This document shows positions 46,567 through 55,334 of a stretch of 56,752 nt of DNA, piece by piece. The notes under the pieces are model-generated. The model was not told the origin of the DNA, ran no database searches, and saw only the letters and a list, made by a program, of their open reading frames with translations. Every line of letters begins with the position of its first letter. Position 1 is the first letter of the stretch. This stretch comes from an uncultured Pedobacter sp. (GTDB lineage Bacteria; Bacteroidota; Bacteroidia; Sphingobacteriales; Sphingobacteriaceae), in NCBI GenBank assembly GCA_946478755.1, contig CAMLDJ010000006.1, forward strand, positions 1 through 56,752. Reading direction: 5' to 3'. Position numbers and translations under genes: made by a program.

Positions 46567-47568
46567 CTAGTTGAGACTAAACGATATTGGAAGATTTAAG
46601 GGACAACTTACCGGCACCCCATGTGAATAGCCGGAGTTCCATTTAGGCGACCCTTTAATCATCCGTCTCGCTTCAGCATCAAGAGATGGAAAAACAGATT
46701 TGGTAACCTCAATATTGGTAATTGTTCCATCCTTTTCTACTATAAATTTAAGGTAAACCTTACCCTGCTTCCCTGATCGCAAGGCATCCTCCGGATACCT
46801 AATCGATCTGCGCAGGTATTTATAAAACTCCTCCATGCCTCCCTTACATTCGGGCCGAATGAACGCTTCTGTATAGGTATATGAAATTCCATCATTTGAG
46901 CTTTCGCCAGACAGCAACTTACCCTGATCATATTCTTCTTTGTACCAAAAGTTGGATTTAGGACTTTTAGCCGTCCAAATGCCCTGCTTATAGCCATCTT
47001 TATAATCTCCTTCTTCAATGGATTCTGGTTCGTTCTTTTCAAATACATCAACCGAGTGTCCGTTACCACCTTTTACCGTTGCCTGTCCAAGGGTATTGAC
47101 CATATAAATCAATTTTTTATCAATAACAAAGTCGGCTGTCCTTTTACGATCCGACGATTTCTTTGAGCTCGTTTCGACCTTAATATATTCGAAGGTTTGT
47201 TTTAATTTACCATTCTCTAAAAAATACGCTGCAATACCTAAAAGCTCGCCACCCACATAAGTTTCTATAGATTGTTTATTTCCATTTTCGTAAAAACGGG
47301 TCAGCTGTCCCTCATAAACCAATATGGGGGCAAATTTAGAGACCATTCCTTTTGCTTTGAGATTGCCGTCTTTGTAAGTTTCGGAATACGTATAATTTAT
47401 GCCAGAATCCGGCACCTCTATGATACGTACAAAATCAGCGCTCTCTTTACTGAACGTAATTTTATCTCCGTCTTTTATATAAAAAACCATTTGCATTTTC
47501 TGGGCTACTGCGGACTTAAAAACAAGCACCAAAAAAGTGAGAATAAAAAGTTGTTTGAGTTTTATCAT
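46567..47568 (-). CDS. Secreted TonB C-terminal domain protein with MORN-like repeats
   Basis: The 333-residue protein has a signal peptide (FILTFLVLVFKSAVAQ), then MORN-like segments (YKDGNLKAKGMV; FYENGNKQSIETY; YKDGYKQGIWTA), and a C-terminal TonB domain (YLRRSIRYPEDALRSGKQGK...FIVEKDGTITNIEV). The TonB domain normally contacts outer-membrane transporters, but this protein lacks the N-terminal membrane anchor and proline-rich spacer of true TonB. Such proteins are common in the phylum and uncharacterised. It lies just inside scar 1 and looks like island cargo. Confidence 0.85.
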   Translation of the reverse strand: MIKLKQLFILTFLVLVFKSAVAQKMQMVFYIKDGDKITFSKESADFVRIIEVPDSGINYTYSETYKDGNLKAKGMVSKFAPILVYEGQLTRFYENGNKQSIETYVGGELLGIAAYFLENGKLKQTFEYIKVETSSKKSSDRKRTADFVIDKKLIYMVNTLGQATVKGGNGHSVDVFEKNEPESIEEGDYKDGYKQGIWTAKSPKSNFWYKEEYDQGKLLSGESSNDGISYTYTEAFIRPECKGGMEEFYKYLRRSIRYPEDALRSGKQGKVYLKFIVEKDGTITNIEVTKSVFPSLDAEARRMIKGSPKWNSGYSHGVPVSCPLNLPISFSLN

Positions 47569-47809
47569 CTGAGAATAAAATTTATTGCGATTTAAGCAAC
47601 AAATCTCAAGTTAGCAAAATTTAATTAATAATAGCGCAGCATATTAATCACTACTGACTGGGTTCTTGTTTACGCAAAGCAAAAACTAATCTACCTTATC
47701 TTAAGAAGGTGTGATATTAGCATAAAACAGATATGGCGGGCGCTATATTCACTCTCCCCTGAAAAAATCGATTTAGAAGGGGCACAACATCGAACTCTTC
47801 GGACAAATT

Positions 47810-48064
47810 CTACCACCTAGACAATACATCTGTTTCCATCCCTTTTACCCCATCAATTACAACCGATTCAATGTGCCCTTTAAGATTATATTTATAGCGG
47901 CTCTTTATTGAGGCATTTATTCCTCTCACAACCTTTACAAACGTACTGTCTCTGGCTACATGTTTTTCTGACCGAACTGGCGGCTCTACATTTATGCCCT
48001 GAGCACGAGTAGAATAAAATAAACAGCTTGCGGCAAGGGTTAACAATATCAATTTTGCTTTCAT
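47810..48064 (-). CDS. Hypothetical small secreted protein
   Basis: The 84-residue product starts with a signal peptide (LILLTLAASCLFYSTRAQG). The mature part (about 63 residues) is basic, with no recognised domain (YKYNLKGHIESVVIDGVKG). It may be intact or the remnant of a longer protein. It lies inside the proposed island. Confidence 0.5.
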   Translation of the reverse strand: MKAKLILLTLAASCLFYSTRAQGINVEPPVRSEKHVARDSTFVKVVRGINASIKSRYKYNLKGHIESVVIDGVKGMETDVLSRW

Positions 48065-48132
48065 AAGATAAATTTAAATAAAGTTAGCCATGAACGGCAC
48101 ATTTTCCGGCTTTCAATGGCAAGCTGTTATAA

Positions 48133-48640
<508 letters not shown>

Positions 48641-48657
48641 TCCCTGAATTAGTTTCA

Positions 48658-48896
48658 ATGATGTACAATAATAGTTGTGCCAATAACCATGTTACTGTTG
48701 GAACAAGCGCACAATTGGCTTTGGCATTTGCATTTTTGTTCTCCTTTGTAACTCTGGTATCAGCACCTTTTAGCCAGCTTGTATTAAAACCCGGTCGTAA
48801 TGCAACAGATATTAGAACATTCTTGTTTTTGCAATGTTGATAACCGGATTGATGTTTACAGTGGTTTCACTCATGCCACGTTAGGATCCCGGCTAA
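48658..48896 (+). pseudogene. Possible C-terminal remnant of a membrane transporter
   Basis: Hydrophobic coding-like sequence reads LALAFAFLFSFVTLVSAPFS and, after a frame change near 48810, NILVFAMLITGLMFTVVSLM to a stop at about 48886. Two membrane helices with a basic loop could be the end of an MFS-type transporter. The family call is a guess. Confidence 0.3.
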
Positions 48897-48914
48897 AATT
48901 TACTTATATATTAC

Positions 48915-49661
48915 TTAATGCTGCTGCAATGCCTGTTTTACAGTATCCTTATTGGGCTTAGAAATGGGTATCTTTTCTCCTGAAATTAAGAGTAGAATGC
49001 CACCGTCTTCTTTTAACCAGCTTTTTACATACTTTGGATTGACCAAATGACTTTGGTGAGTTCTTAAAAACCCATTGGGACGCAGTAGATCGGCATATTC
49101 TTTAAGTGATTTGGAAACCAGTATTTTTTCATCGCTCGATAGGTGAAAGCGGGTATAGGTATTGTCGGCCTCACAACGGATAATTTCTGATAGCGTCACA
49201 TACCTGATCTCGCTTTGCATCTGCAGGGCAATTTTGGCGACGTTCGTTTCTGTTTTTTTCAGTTGCTGCAATAAAAAATCGAGCTGCGAGGCAGGTATCT
49301 GTTTGGCCAATTTCTGCTGGGCTTTATTTACCGCCTCTTTCAATTCCTGAATATCAATGGGTTTCAAAAGATAATCTAAGGCGGCAAATTTTACCGCTTG
49401 TATTCCATATTGATCGTAAGCGGTGACAAAAATAACTTCAAAATTACGTGTTAGCAGCTGCTTCAATACATCAAAACCCGTTTGATCGCCCATTTGGATA
49501 TCCAGAAATACCAAGTCAGGCAAATATTGTTCTATAGCTTCAACCCCATCACTTACATTTTGTGCTGTTGCCATGATCGTTACCTGCGGGCAATGCTTTT
49601 CTAGCAAAGTCCGCAGATTTTCTAAGTTGGAAATTTCATCATCTATTAAAATTGCCTTCAT
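48915..49661 (-). CDS. LytTR-family response regulator
   Basis: The 248-residue regulator has a receiver domain (about 1-118; DDE near the start, LVFLDIQMGDQTG with the phospho-Asp near residue 55, and the KPI motif LLKPIDIQEL) and a LytTR DNA-binding domain (about 145-245; GFLRTHQSHLVNPKYVKSWL). It starts 1 bp after the stop of the cognate kinase gene. Target genes are unknown. Confidence 0.94.
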   Translation of the reverse strand: MKAILIDDEISNLENLRTLLEKHCPQVTIMATAQNVSDGVEAIEQYLPDLVFLDIQMGDQTGFDVLKQLLTRNFEVIFVTAYDQYGIQAVKFAALDYLLKPIDIQELKEAVNKAQQKLAKQIPASQLDFLLQQLKKTETNVAKIALQMQSEIRYVTLSEIIRCEADNTYTRFHLSSDEKILVSKSLKEYADLLRPNGFLRTHQSHLVNPKYVKSWLKEDGGILLLISGEKIPISKPNKDTVKQALQQH

Positions 49662-49662
49662 A

Positions 49663-51279
49663 TTATAGCCAGTCGGTTAGGGTTAAGCTTATTTTAGTAC
49701 CGCTAGTGTTTGAGTCTATGGATAAAGTAAAGTGATTTTTTCTATAAATACTATTCAACAACGCGATTCTGCTGTGACTTAATGGTAGCCCCAAACCACT
49801 GTGCTCTTTCCTCGTGTCGAATCCATTACCGTTATCAGCGACAGTCAACACTAAATCATTGACTTGCTTAGTCATGTCGATGCTCACTTTTCCTTCAGTA
49901 GCCTTTTTTGCTATTCCATGCTTCACCGCATTTTCTACAAAGGGCTGTAGCAGCATGCTTGGTATTTCTATAATATCTAAATCCAGGTCTTCGGAATGAT
50001 TGATTTCGTATTGGAAGCCGAAACGCAATTGTTCCATTTGCAGGTAATCGTCCAGTAAAGTCTTCTCCTGCGACAAACTAATCAGTTCCTTACTATCAAG
50101 TACATTACGGGTCAATCTTGCGAATTTGGAAAGATATTGATTGGCATTATCAATCTCGTTTTTGTTCATGAGATTTTGAATGCCAGAGAGTGCATTGAAA
50201 AGAAAATGAGGGTTCAATTGCGAGCGAATTGAATTCAGCTGGAGCTTGGCAATGTTTTTCTGCTGCTCATTTCCTGCCAGTTTTTTTTTGTTTATTTTTT
50301 TGTTGAAGTAAAGAATGATCAGAAAGATGAGCCCGATGGACAAGGCGGCGACCAGTGTGTAGATGAGCAGTTCTTTTTTGGTGTAACTTTCTTCTTCTAA
50401 GGTAATAGAAAGCGTATGCCTGGTGATGTATTTTTCAATGTCTTTTGCTTTAAGGTTGCAGTCGAAGCAATTGTCCCATCTGATTAATGGCTGAATGATG
50501 ATTTCATAATCCCCCGATTTTTTGAAAATGCTTTTGTCGAATTTGATGTAAGGTGAGAACTGGCGAGATTCATCAACGAAGCCGCCATAATTCCAGGTAG
50601 TAGATTCGAAAATTATTTTATCGGTTTGCTTGTCTTTTATTGAAGTGGAGTAGATATAATCGATACCTGACACATCTTTTATGAGGGTTAATTCCACATC
50701 CCGTTTTGCAAAAGTAACCTGTGTAGGTTCCGTAAGATCAGTTATGTTGCTATGACTGTAATTTCCTTTTTCTCCAGTAAGCTTGTTGAAGAATTGGATC
50801 TTTGCCTTCGGAATAGGCTTGCCATAAAAAATAGTTTTATAAACATCCTGAGGTTTTTGGATGTCGTATGTGATTATGGTAATGACCTTGTCTCTAACAG
50901 CAAAAGTACCAAAACTCGTAGAGCGGAGTATTTCGTCCTCTCCCTCGTCGACATCTTTCAGCTGTGATACGTCTATCGGCTCGTTGACGACTATCGGCTT
51001 GTCATCCTCCAAAATGGTATACCGATAATTCGCGGGACTATCTTTCTTTCTGAAATAGATTGCCACGCTTACATTGTGAACCTCAGGTAAGAAGTTGAAG
51101 GCTGTATGGGGTTGATTTTGAAATACATTCGCGTAAAAGACATTCTTTGTAGAGCTGTCTACGCTCATGAGCATCTTTCCCCCTGCCATGGAGCGGCGAG
51201 AAAAGTCGATGCCTTTTTGCGCATAGGTAACGGATAGCGCTAGTATGAAGCTGAGGAATGTGAAGAGGATCTTTTTCAT
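49663..51279 (-). CDS. LytS/YehU-type sensor histidine kinase
   Basis: I chose ATG 51279, giving a clean signal peptide (MKKILFTFLSFILALSVTYA); ATG 51300 is close by, and an ATG at 51477 would add 66 unlikely residues. The protein (538 residues) has a large periplasmic beta-rich sensor region (about 22-300), one membrane helix (about 310-330, LVAALSIGLIFLIILYF), a His_kinase domain with LNPHFLFNALSGIQ holding the phospho-His, and a HATPase domain with PSMLLQPFVENAVKHGI. It is paired with the LytTR regulator directly downstream. Confidence 0.9.
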   Translation of the reverse strand: MKKILFTFLSFILALSVTYAQKGIDFSRRSMAGGKMLMSVDSSTKNVFYANVFQNQPHTAFNFLPEVHNVSVAIYFRKKDSPANYRYTILEDDKPIVVNEPIDVSQLKDVDEGEDEILRSTSFGTFAVRDKVITIITYDIQKPQDVYKTIFYGKPIPKAKIQFFNKLTGEKGNYSHSNITDLTEPTQVTFAKRDVELTLIKDVSGIDYIYSTSIKDKQTDKIIFESTTWNYGGFVDESRQFSPYIKFDKSIFKKSGDYEIIIQPLIRWDNCFDCNLKAKDIEKYITRHTLSITLEEESYTKKELLIYTLVAALSIGLIFLIILYFNKKINKKKLAGNEQQKNIAKLQLNSIRSQLNPHFLFNALSGIQNLMNKNEIDNANQYLSKFARLTRNVLDSKELISLSQEKTLLDDYLQMEQLRFGFQYEINHSEDLDLDIIEIPSMLLQPFVENAVKHGIAKKATEGKVSIDMTKQVNDLVLTVADNGNGFDTRKEHSGLGLPLSHSRIALLNSIYRKNHFTLSIDSNTSGTKISLTLTDWL

Positions 51280-51508
51280 AGTAACAAGTTTAATTTTCAT
51301 CAAACTTGTCACAATAATAGCAAAACTAAAACCATAAAACAGGAAAGGCGGTGTTTGAAATAGTAGCTCTACTGTTTTGTGCAGTATTTGAATATTATGG
51401 ATATAAATCTTGTAGAATATTCTCATTTTGTTTCCAGGGTGAGAAAAAATTGTGTCCCCAGGATACTCCATTTCCACTACAACAATCCGACTTTTGGTTA
51501 CATCAGCG

Positions 51509-51742
51509 TCAAGGAAGTTTGGGTTGACCCCCCGGAATAGCGATACTACGTTCTATTACATCTTTTGCAAGTTTGTCCATATCTCCAAGTGAATACTCCA
51601 TTTTTGGGGGAGTTTTCGTCCCAAAGAATTCCAAACTACATTTCTCATGGTAGCCGACTTCGTCCCTCAGCTACTCCCCTTCATCCGTTTCATTTAGCTC
51701 CCCTGCAAGTATATTGTTATATAATACCAAGCCCTTTCTCAT
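51509..51742 (-). pseudogene. Fused hipS/hipT remnant (HipBST toxin-antitoxin)
   Basis: From ATG 51742 the translation starts MRKGLVLYNNILAGELNETD, the beginning of a HipA N-terminal-subdomain (HipS) protein. After a stop codon the same frame continues YHEKCSLEFFGTKTPP, MEYSLGDMDKLAKDVIERS and PGGQPKL, which is the start of the HipA-like kinase HipT. About 90 residues of HipS, the first residues of HipT and all of the kinase core are deleted. The gene is dead. Confidence 0.65.
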
Positions 51743-51850
51743 GATGCCTCCGTTTCCTTTGTGCTAACCGGAGCGAGTATACTTCCGAACATCTGCAAAA
51801 CCTGGCTTACGCTGGATAGGTTCAGCATTTCCTTTCTGAGCCGATATAAG
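51739..51850 (-). pseudogene. hipB remnant (C-terminal end of the HTH antitoxin)
   Basis: The frame reads LYRLRKEMLNLSSVSQVLQM, FGSILAPVSTKETEAS and a stop at 51741-51739, resembling the C-terminal part of Bacteroidota HipB repressors. The stop overlaps the hipS ATG as ATGA, the usual coupling in hipBST operons. The HTH itself is missing. Confidence 0.5.
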
Positions 51851-51902
51851 CTAATAAGAACCGATAATGAGCCAATAGATGAAGGGAATAGAAACCTATA
51901 AA

Positions 51903-51937
51903 AAAAGCCTTCAGATTTTCGTCCAAAGGCTTTTCAA
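51903..51937 (-). terminator. Duplicate of the tRNA-Arg terminator
   Basis: AAAAGCCTT and AAGGCTTTT (51903-51911 and 51926-51934) form a 9-bp stem followed by a T-tract on the minus strand. The segment is nearly identical to 53097-53130 downstream of the tRNA, so tRNA-flanking DNA was duplicated here. Confidence 0.6.
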
Positions 51938-51977
51938 ATAATCTTCCCATGTTATTCCCAAGATGGGAAGAGGTTTA

Positions 51978-52077
51978 GTGGTCTCGACGGAAGAAAGAAC
52001 GCTGTTCTTTATGGTTTAAATTGGTTCATGATTGTTCAAATCAGATCATTTTTGATCAAATAAGTTTCCCTTTTTTA
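51978..52077 (-). mobile_element. Fossil attachment site 2 (tRNA-Arg 3'-end copy plus element end)
   Basis: GTGGTCTCGACGG at 51978-51990 repeats the tRNA-Arg end. The adjoining 16 bp (51991-52006) and the block TTGATCAAATAAG... at 52052-52076 repeat scar 1. A 9-bp hairpin (51942-51971) and the duplicated terminator lie just before it. It reads as a second attR-type junction made by the same kind of element. Confidence 0.6.
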
Positions 52078-52134
52078 TACCCTATCTAGCTGTCCGCTTC
52101 TCCATCAAAACTGCCTTAACAAATTCTTTTAAAA

Positions 52135-52300
52135 TTATATCTCGACTATTAATTCATTGTTATAGCCGTTATATTTTTCATCAAGATATCCGTGTGATTT
52201 ACATATAAATTTCTGTCTCGCCTATTTTATATCTCGCTGGTGTATGAGTATGGCCATGCATCCAAATAAGTATTGGTATTTCGAAATCAGCCCCTCCAGG
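52135..52300 (-). pseudogene. C-terminal remnant of a metallophosphoesterase
   Basis: Minus-strand translation gives IPILIWMHGHTHTPARYKIG, whose GHTH is the last metal-binding motif of calcineurin-like phosphoesterases. After a frameshift near 52210 it continues HGYLDEKYNGYNNELIVEI to a stop at 52137-52135, the usual end of the family. The N-terminal catalytic part is gone. Confidence 0.65.
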
Positions 52301-52340
52301 TTAGAAGCGCAAGCAGAAGTACAAGAATCCCTTGATATTC

Positions 52341-53042
52341 TTATCTGATTTTTAAAGGGTCGATCGCAAACATTTTTGGATCCACTGTTTCTTCCTTAAC
52401 AGAAATAACTTCGTAAGATTTACTGGATAAAACATTTTTGTGTGAACTATCAAAATGAACGGATTTAAATTTTAAATAATAGACACCTGATTCATTAATA
52501 ACTTTATTAAAAAAACCTAACCTCCAGTTTCTAAAATGCTCTTTATTTATTTTTAAATACCCTCTTGAAAATACAAAAGTATTATCCGTATAAGTTGTAG
52601 AATCTTTTTCGTCGAAACTGATGTTAAGTTCAACGCTTTCGCACTTGCGTGAAGATATTTGTTCATCTATTTTTTTTACCTTAAACCTTTCAAGCTTCCC
52701 AAAGGGGGAATCTACCTTTAAAGACCGAAGTGTATCAGAAGTATTGTCCACGAACAACCTTAAAGGATACATACCATTAAAATAATAATCCCTAACGATG
52801 TGGAATTTTGATGTTTTCTCTGAGTGAAAGGCAACATAATTTCCATTGGCATAATAAAGCTTAACTGTATCATCTACATTAACAATTCCATCGCTAGTTT
52901 TCTCAATTTCGTGATATGTGATCACTCCTTCAAACTCAATAGCATCATCTTCTTTTTTTGATTCTTTTCCCAATTTGCATCCAAATTGGGAAATTAAGAT
53001 TAAGGTTATTGTTATAACTAAAATATTAAAGTTTCGAGCCAT
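52341..53042 (-). CDS. Hypothetical lipoprotein
   Basis: The 233-residue protein has a lipoprotein signal (ILISQFGC, then KLGKES). The mature part starts FEGVITYHEI and continues through repeated beta-strand segments (VKLYYANGNYVAFHSEKTSK; SRKCESVELNISFDEK). The opening recalls periplasmic DUF4412- or GLPGLI-like proteins, but the similarity is too slight to assign a family. It lies between the tRNA and scar 2 and is probably island cargo. Confidence 0.7.
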   Translation of the reverse strand: MARNFNILVITITLILISQFGCKLGKESKKEDDAIEFEGVITYHEIEKTSDGIVNVDDTVKLYYANGNYVAFHSEKTSKFHIVRDYYFNGMYPLRLFVDNTSDTLRSLKVDSPFGKLERFKVKKIDEQISSRKCESVELNISFDEKDSTTYTDNTFVFSRGYLKINKEHFRNWRLGFFNKVINESGVYYLKFKSVHFDSSHKNVLSSKSYEVISVKEETVDPKMFAIDPLKIR

Positions 53043-53097
53043 AGGAAAATTATTGTCATCTATAAAGCTAATTAATAATGAAACTAAAACAACAATA

Positions 53098-53126
53098 AAA
53101 GCCTTCAGATTTTATCTAAAGGCTTT
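53098..53126 (-). terminator. Terminator of tRNA-Arg(CCU)
   Basis: A 12-bp stem with one G-T pair (53098-53109 with 53115-53126) and a 5-nt loop starts 9 nt after the tRNA 3' end and is followed by a T-rich run on the minus strand. Confidence 0.65.
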
Positions 53127-53135
53127 CCAATTGTG

Positions 53136-53207
53136 TGGTCTCGACGGGAATCGAACCCATATCTAAAGTTTAGGAAACTTCTATTCTATCCGTTGAACTA
53201 CGAAACC
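53136..53207 (-). tRNA. tRNA-Arg (anticodon CCU)
   Basis: The 72-nt minus-strand sequence folds as a standard cloverleaf: acceptor GGTTTCG with CGAGACC (one G-T pair), D-arm GTTC/GAAT, anticodon stem GAAGT/ACTTT with loop TTCCTAA (anticodon CCT), 4-nt variable loop, T-arm ATGGG/CCCGT with loop TTCGATT, and discriminator A. CCA is not encoded. It is a typical integration target, and two tail copies lie downstream at 51978 and 46401. Confidence 0.95.
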
Positions 53208-53245
53208 AAAGCCTTTCTAACATTCATATGTAAAAACGGCAGGCG

Positions 53246-53253
53246 CAAATATA
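53246..53253 (-). promoter_or_regulatory. Putative -7 element of tRNA-Arg
   Basis: On the minus strand these bases read TATATTTG, matching TAnnTTTG, 38 bp upstream of the mature tRNA 5' end. No good -33 TTG is visible. Confidence 0.4.
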
Positions 53254-53398
53254 GGAATAAAATCCTTCAGGTTTAACGATTTTTTAAACAATAGAATCTT
53301 ACTGAATCTAGGCGGTAATGATAGTTTACTGATTTTTTGAAAAATATATCGTTCTGTGTTAAAATACTTACTTTTATTTCAGGCAGCTGAAAAATCAA

Positions 53399-54178
53399 AT
53401 GGAATCCAACACATCAAAATGCATATCCGAAGTAATAAACAGGCTTATAGTGAAAAAGCCTTATGATAAAGTGTCTGGACACGCAGATCTCAAGAGCTAC
53501 ATTGGCACCGAATATGAAGTTATTGGCCTGACTGTACCTATGCAGCGCTCCATATTAAAAATCGGCTATACTTTCAGCACCTTATCACTCAAGGATCAAC
53601 TTCTTGTTTGGGATGCCATATGGAAAAATGCAGATGTTTACGAGGTACTAAGTCAGTGCATCTACTTTATTGAAAGAAACTGGTCGAAACTCGATGTGAA
53701 TGACGTTTGGAAGATTGTAAAATCCTGGGTTAAAAAGATCGACAACTGGGCGCATTCCGATGGGTTATCAGCTATCTATGCCCGTCTAATGGAAAAGATG
53801 CCAGAGGAAATATACAGACAGTATGGGTTATGGAACAAATCAGAAAACCCATGGGAACGGAGGCAGTCGTTGGTAGGAATGCTGCTGTATAGCAAAAAGC
53901 GTAAAACCTTACTCCCCGCGTCGAAATTGTTGGATATGGTTGAACCATTAATTGCTGATAAAGACTACTTTGTTCAGAAGGGACTGGGATGGGCACTTAG
54001 GGAGATTGGAAATATTTATCCAGAGGAGACAATGGCTTTTCTAAATAAATGCTGCACAATTCTGCACCCCGCAGCATTTACTACCGCTGTTGAGAAAATA
54101 AATCCTGATGTTAAGAATACTTTGAAACTTCAAAGGAAAGAAAAAAGAAGTCGGAGAAAGATTTTAACTGTATTATAG
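53399..54178 (+). CDS. DNA alkylation repair (AlkD-like) HEAT protein
   Basis: The 259-residue protein is all-helical. It starts with helix pairs around GLTVPMQRSILKIGYTFSTL and contains WVKKIDNWAHSDGLSAIYAR, ENPWERRQSLVGMLLYSKKR and DYFVQKGLGWALREIGNIYP, matching the HEAT-like repeats of AlkD-type DNA glycosylases (PF08713). Such enzymes remove bulky alkylated bases without flipping. The WAHSD and KGLGWALRE segments match family active-site positions. It stands alone. Confidence 0.85.
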   Translation: MESNTSKCISEVINRLIVKKPYDKVSGHADLKSYIGTEYEVIGLTVPMQRSILKIGYTFSTLSLKDQLLVWDAIWKNADVYEVLSQCIYFIERNWSKLDVNDVWKIVKSWVKKIDNWAHSDGLSAIYARLMEKMPEEIYRQYGLWNKSENPWERRQSLVGMLLYSKKRKTLLPASKLLDMVEPLIADKDYFVQKGLGWALREIGNIYPEETMAFLNKCCTILHPAAFTTAVEKINPDVKNTLKLQRKEKRSRRKILTVL

Positions 54179-54499
54179 TTTGTTTGTTTGGTCAACTCGA
54201 AATCTTTAAAAATCAAGCAGCGTGTTGAACCAATAGAAGTTATATTTTACCACTTGACAGATGTTGGGTTGTCTCTGTATGGTGACAATTTCCCTGCACT
54301 ACCTCGAACGAACTTTCGCCGGAAATGTGATAGTCAACAAGGCTGATTTCAGTCCTGCTGCCATATTACAAGCCTCCTTTTGCCCGGTCGAACTCATAAA
54401 CAGGACTGGACAAAAATGGTCTTTATTGACAAAAAGAGGCAGAAGAATAAAAGAAAAAATAAAAAGCCTGACACACAATAGCCGTCAATATCAGTCTCT
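54179..54499. other. Gap without recognisable features
   Basis: This 321-bp gap separates two convergent genes. A 91-codon plus-strand frame (54261-54536) overlaps the FadR gene and has no protein-like composition. I see no clear hairpin terminator. Confidence 0.35.
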
Positions 54500-55195
54500 T
54501 TATTTATTTTTCTCCAAGCGGTCAAAATGCGGCTGAAGGTGTGCCTGCATACCGTTCTTAAAATCTTCTTTTGTTCCGTGTTTTAAAATCTCGACCAGGT
54601 CCATATGACTTACCTTACCTCTGATAGGCTTTTTTTCCAGAGTGAGCACATACTCGAACGTAGGCATCAGCATGATCTGGAATCTTTTTAAGGTATCATT
54701 TCCACTAATCTCATATAGCTTTCCATGAAAGGCAATTTCGTTCTTAATCCTGAAGGAAGCGTCAAAGCCTACCTCCTTCCGGGCGATGCTTTCCAATTCT
54801 GCAATGTCCTTATCCGTTTTCCGGATATACAGTAAGTCTGCAAGTCCCATTTCAAGCACCAGCCGGAGCTCGAAAATATCCTGTAAGGTCTTGTTATCGA
54901 TGATTAGCGGATCCAGGACTCTTTCGAAAGTACCAAGGATATCCGGCCGGCTAAGGATCATTCCCCTTTTTTTCTTGGTTTCTATCATCCCGAGCATCCT
55001 CAGTCTGCTAAGTGCTTCCCGAAGAACATTTCTGCTGATACCCAATGCTTCTGCCAATTCGAGTTCCTTAGGCAAGGCGTCGCCAGGACGGAATGACTTC
55101 TTTTTCAAATACTCTCTTAGCCTGACTTCTACTACATCAGCCATGGTGGTGGTGGAGATAGGCGCCAGATCTTTACTTAATTCGTTTATTGCCAT
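54500..55195 (-). CDS. FadR-subfamily GntR transcriptional regulator
   Basis: The 231-residue regulator has an N-terminal winged helix (FRPGDALPKELELAEALGIS then RNVLREALSRLRMLGMIETK) and a helical FCD ligand domain (FELRLVLEMGLADLL, then FHGKLYEISGNDTLKRF with metal-site His). This subfamily usually controls sugar-acid or organic-acid catabolism. No target operon is adjacent on this side, so its effector is unknown. It may act on its own promoter in the 139-bp gap to metG. Confidence 0.92.
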   Translation of the reverse strand: MAINELSKDLAPISTTTMADVVEVRLREYLKKKSFRPGDALPKELELAEALGISRNVLREALSRLRMLGMIETKKKRGMILSRPDILGTFERVLDPLIIDNKTLQDIFELRLVLEMGLADLLYIRKTDKDIAELESIARKEVGFDASFRIKNEIAFHGKLYEISGNDTLKRFQIMLMPTFEYVLTLEKKPIRGKVSHMDLVEILKHGTKEDFKNGMQAHLQPHFDRLEKNK

Positions 55196-55334
55196 ATGAT
55201 AATATGTTCAAAAATGCATATTTTTTGTCAATATGTAGTACAATATAATAAAAATCAAGACAATTTTTATTATTGATGTATAAACTATAACTAACAAAAT
55301 CCGATCGGCCTGCATTCAAGCCAATAGAAGAATC

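Larger units (their letters stand above)
51280..52340. other. 1.06-kb stretch of gene remnants and scars
   Basis: No intact gene is present. In order it holds hipT/hipS and hipB fragments, a copy of the tRNA-Arg terminator, fossil attachment site 2, and the tail of a metallophosphoesterase gene, each listed separately. Confidence 0.6.

Noticed and set aside
51280..51477. N-terminal extension of the LytS-type kinase to ATG 51477
   Set aside because: The extension lacks family similarity and would bury a normal signal peptide that starts at 51279.
54261..54536. 91-codon plus-strand open frame
   Set aside because: It overlaps the FadR-type gene on the other strand and has no domain-like pattern.
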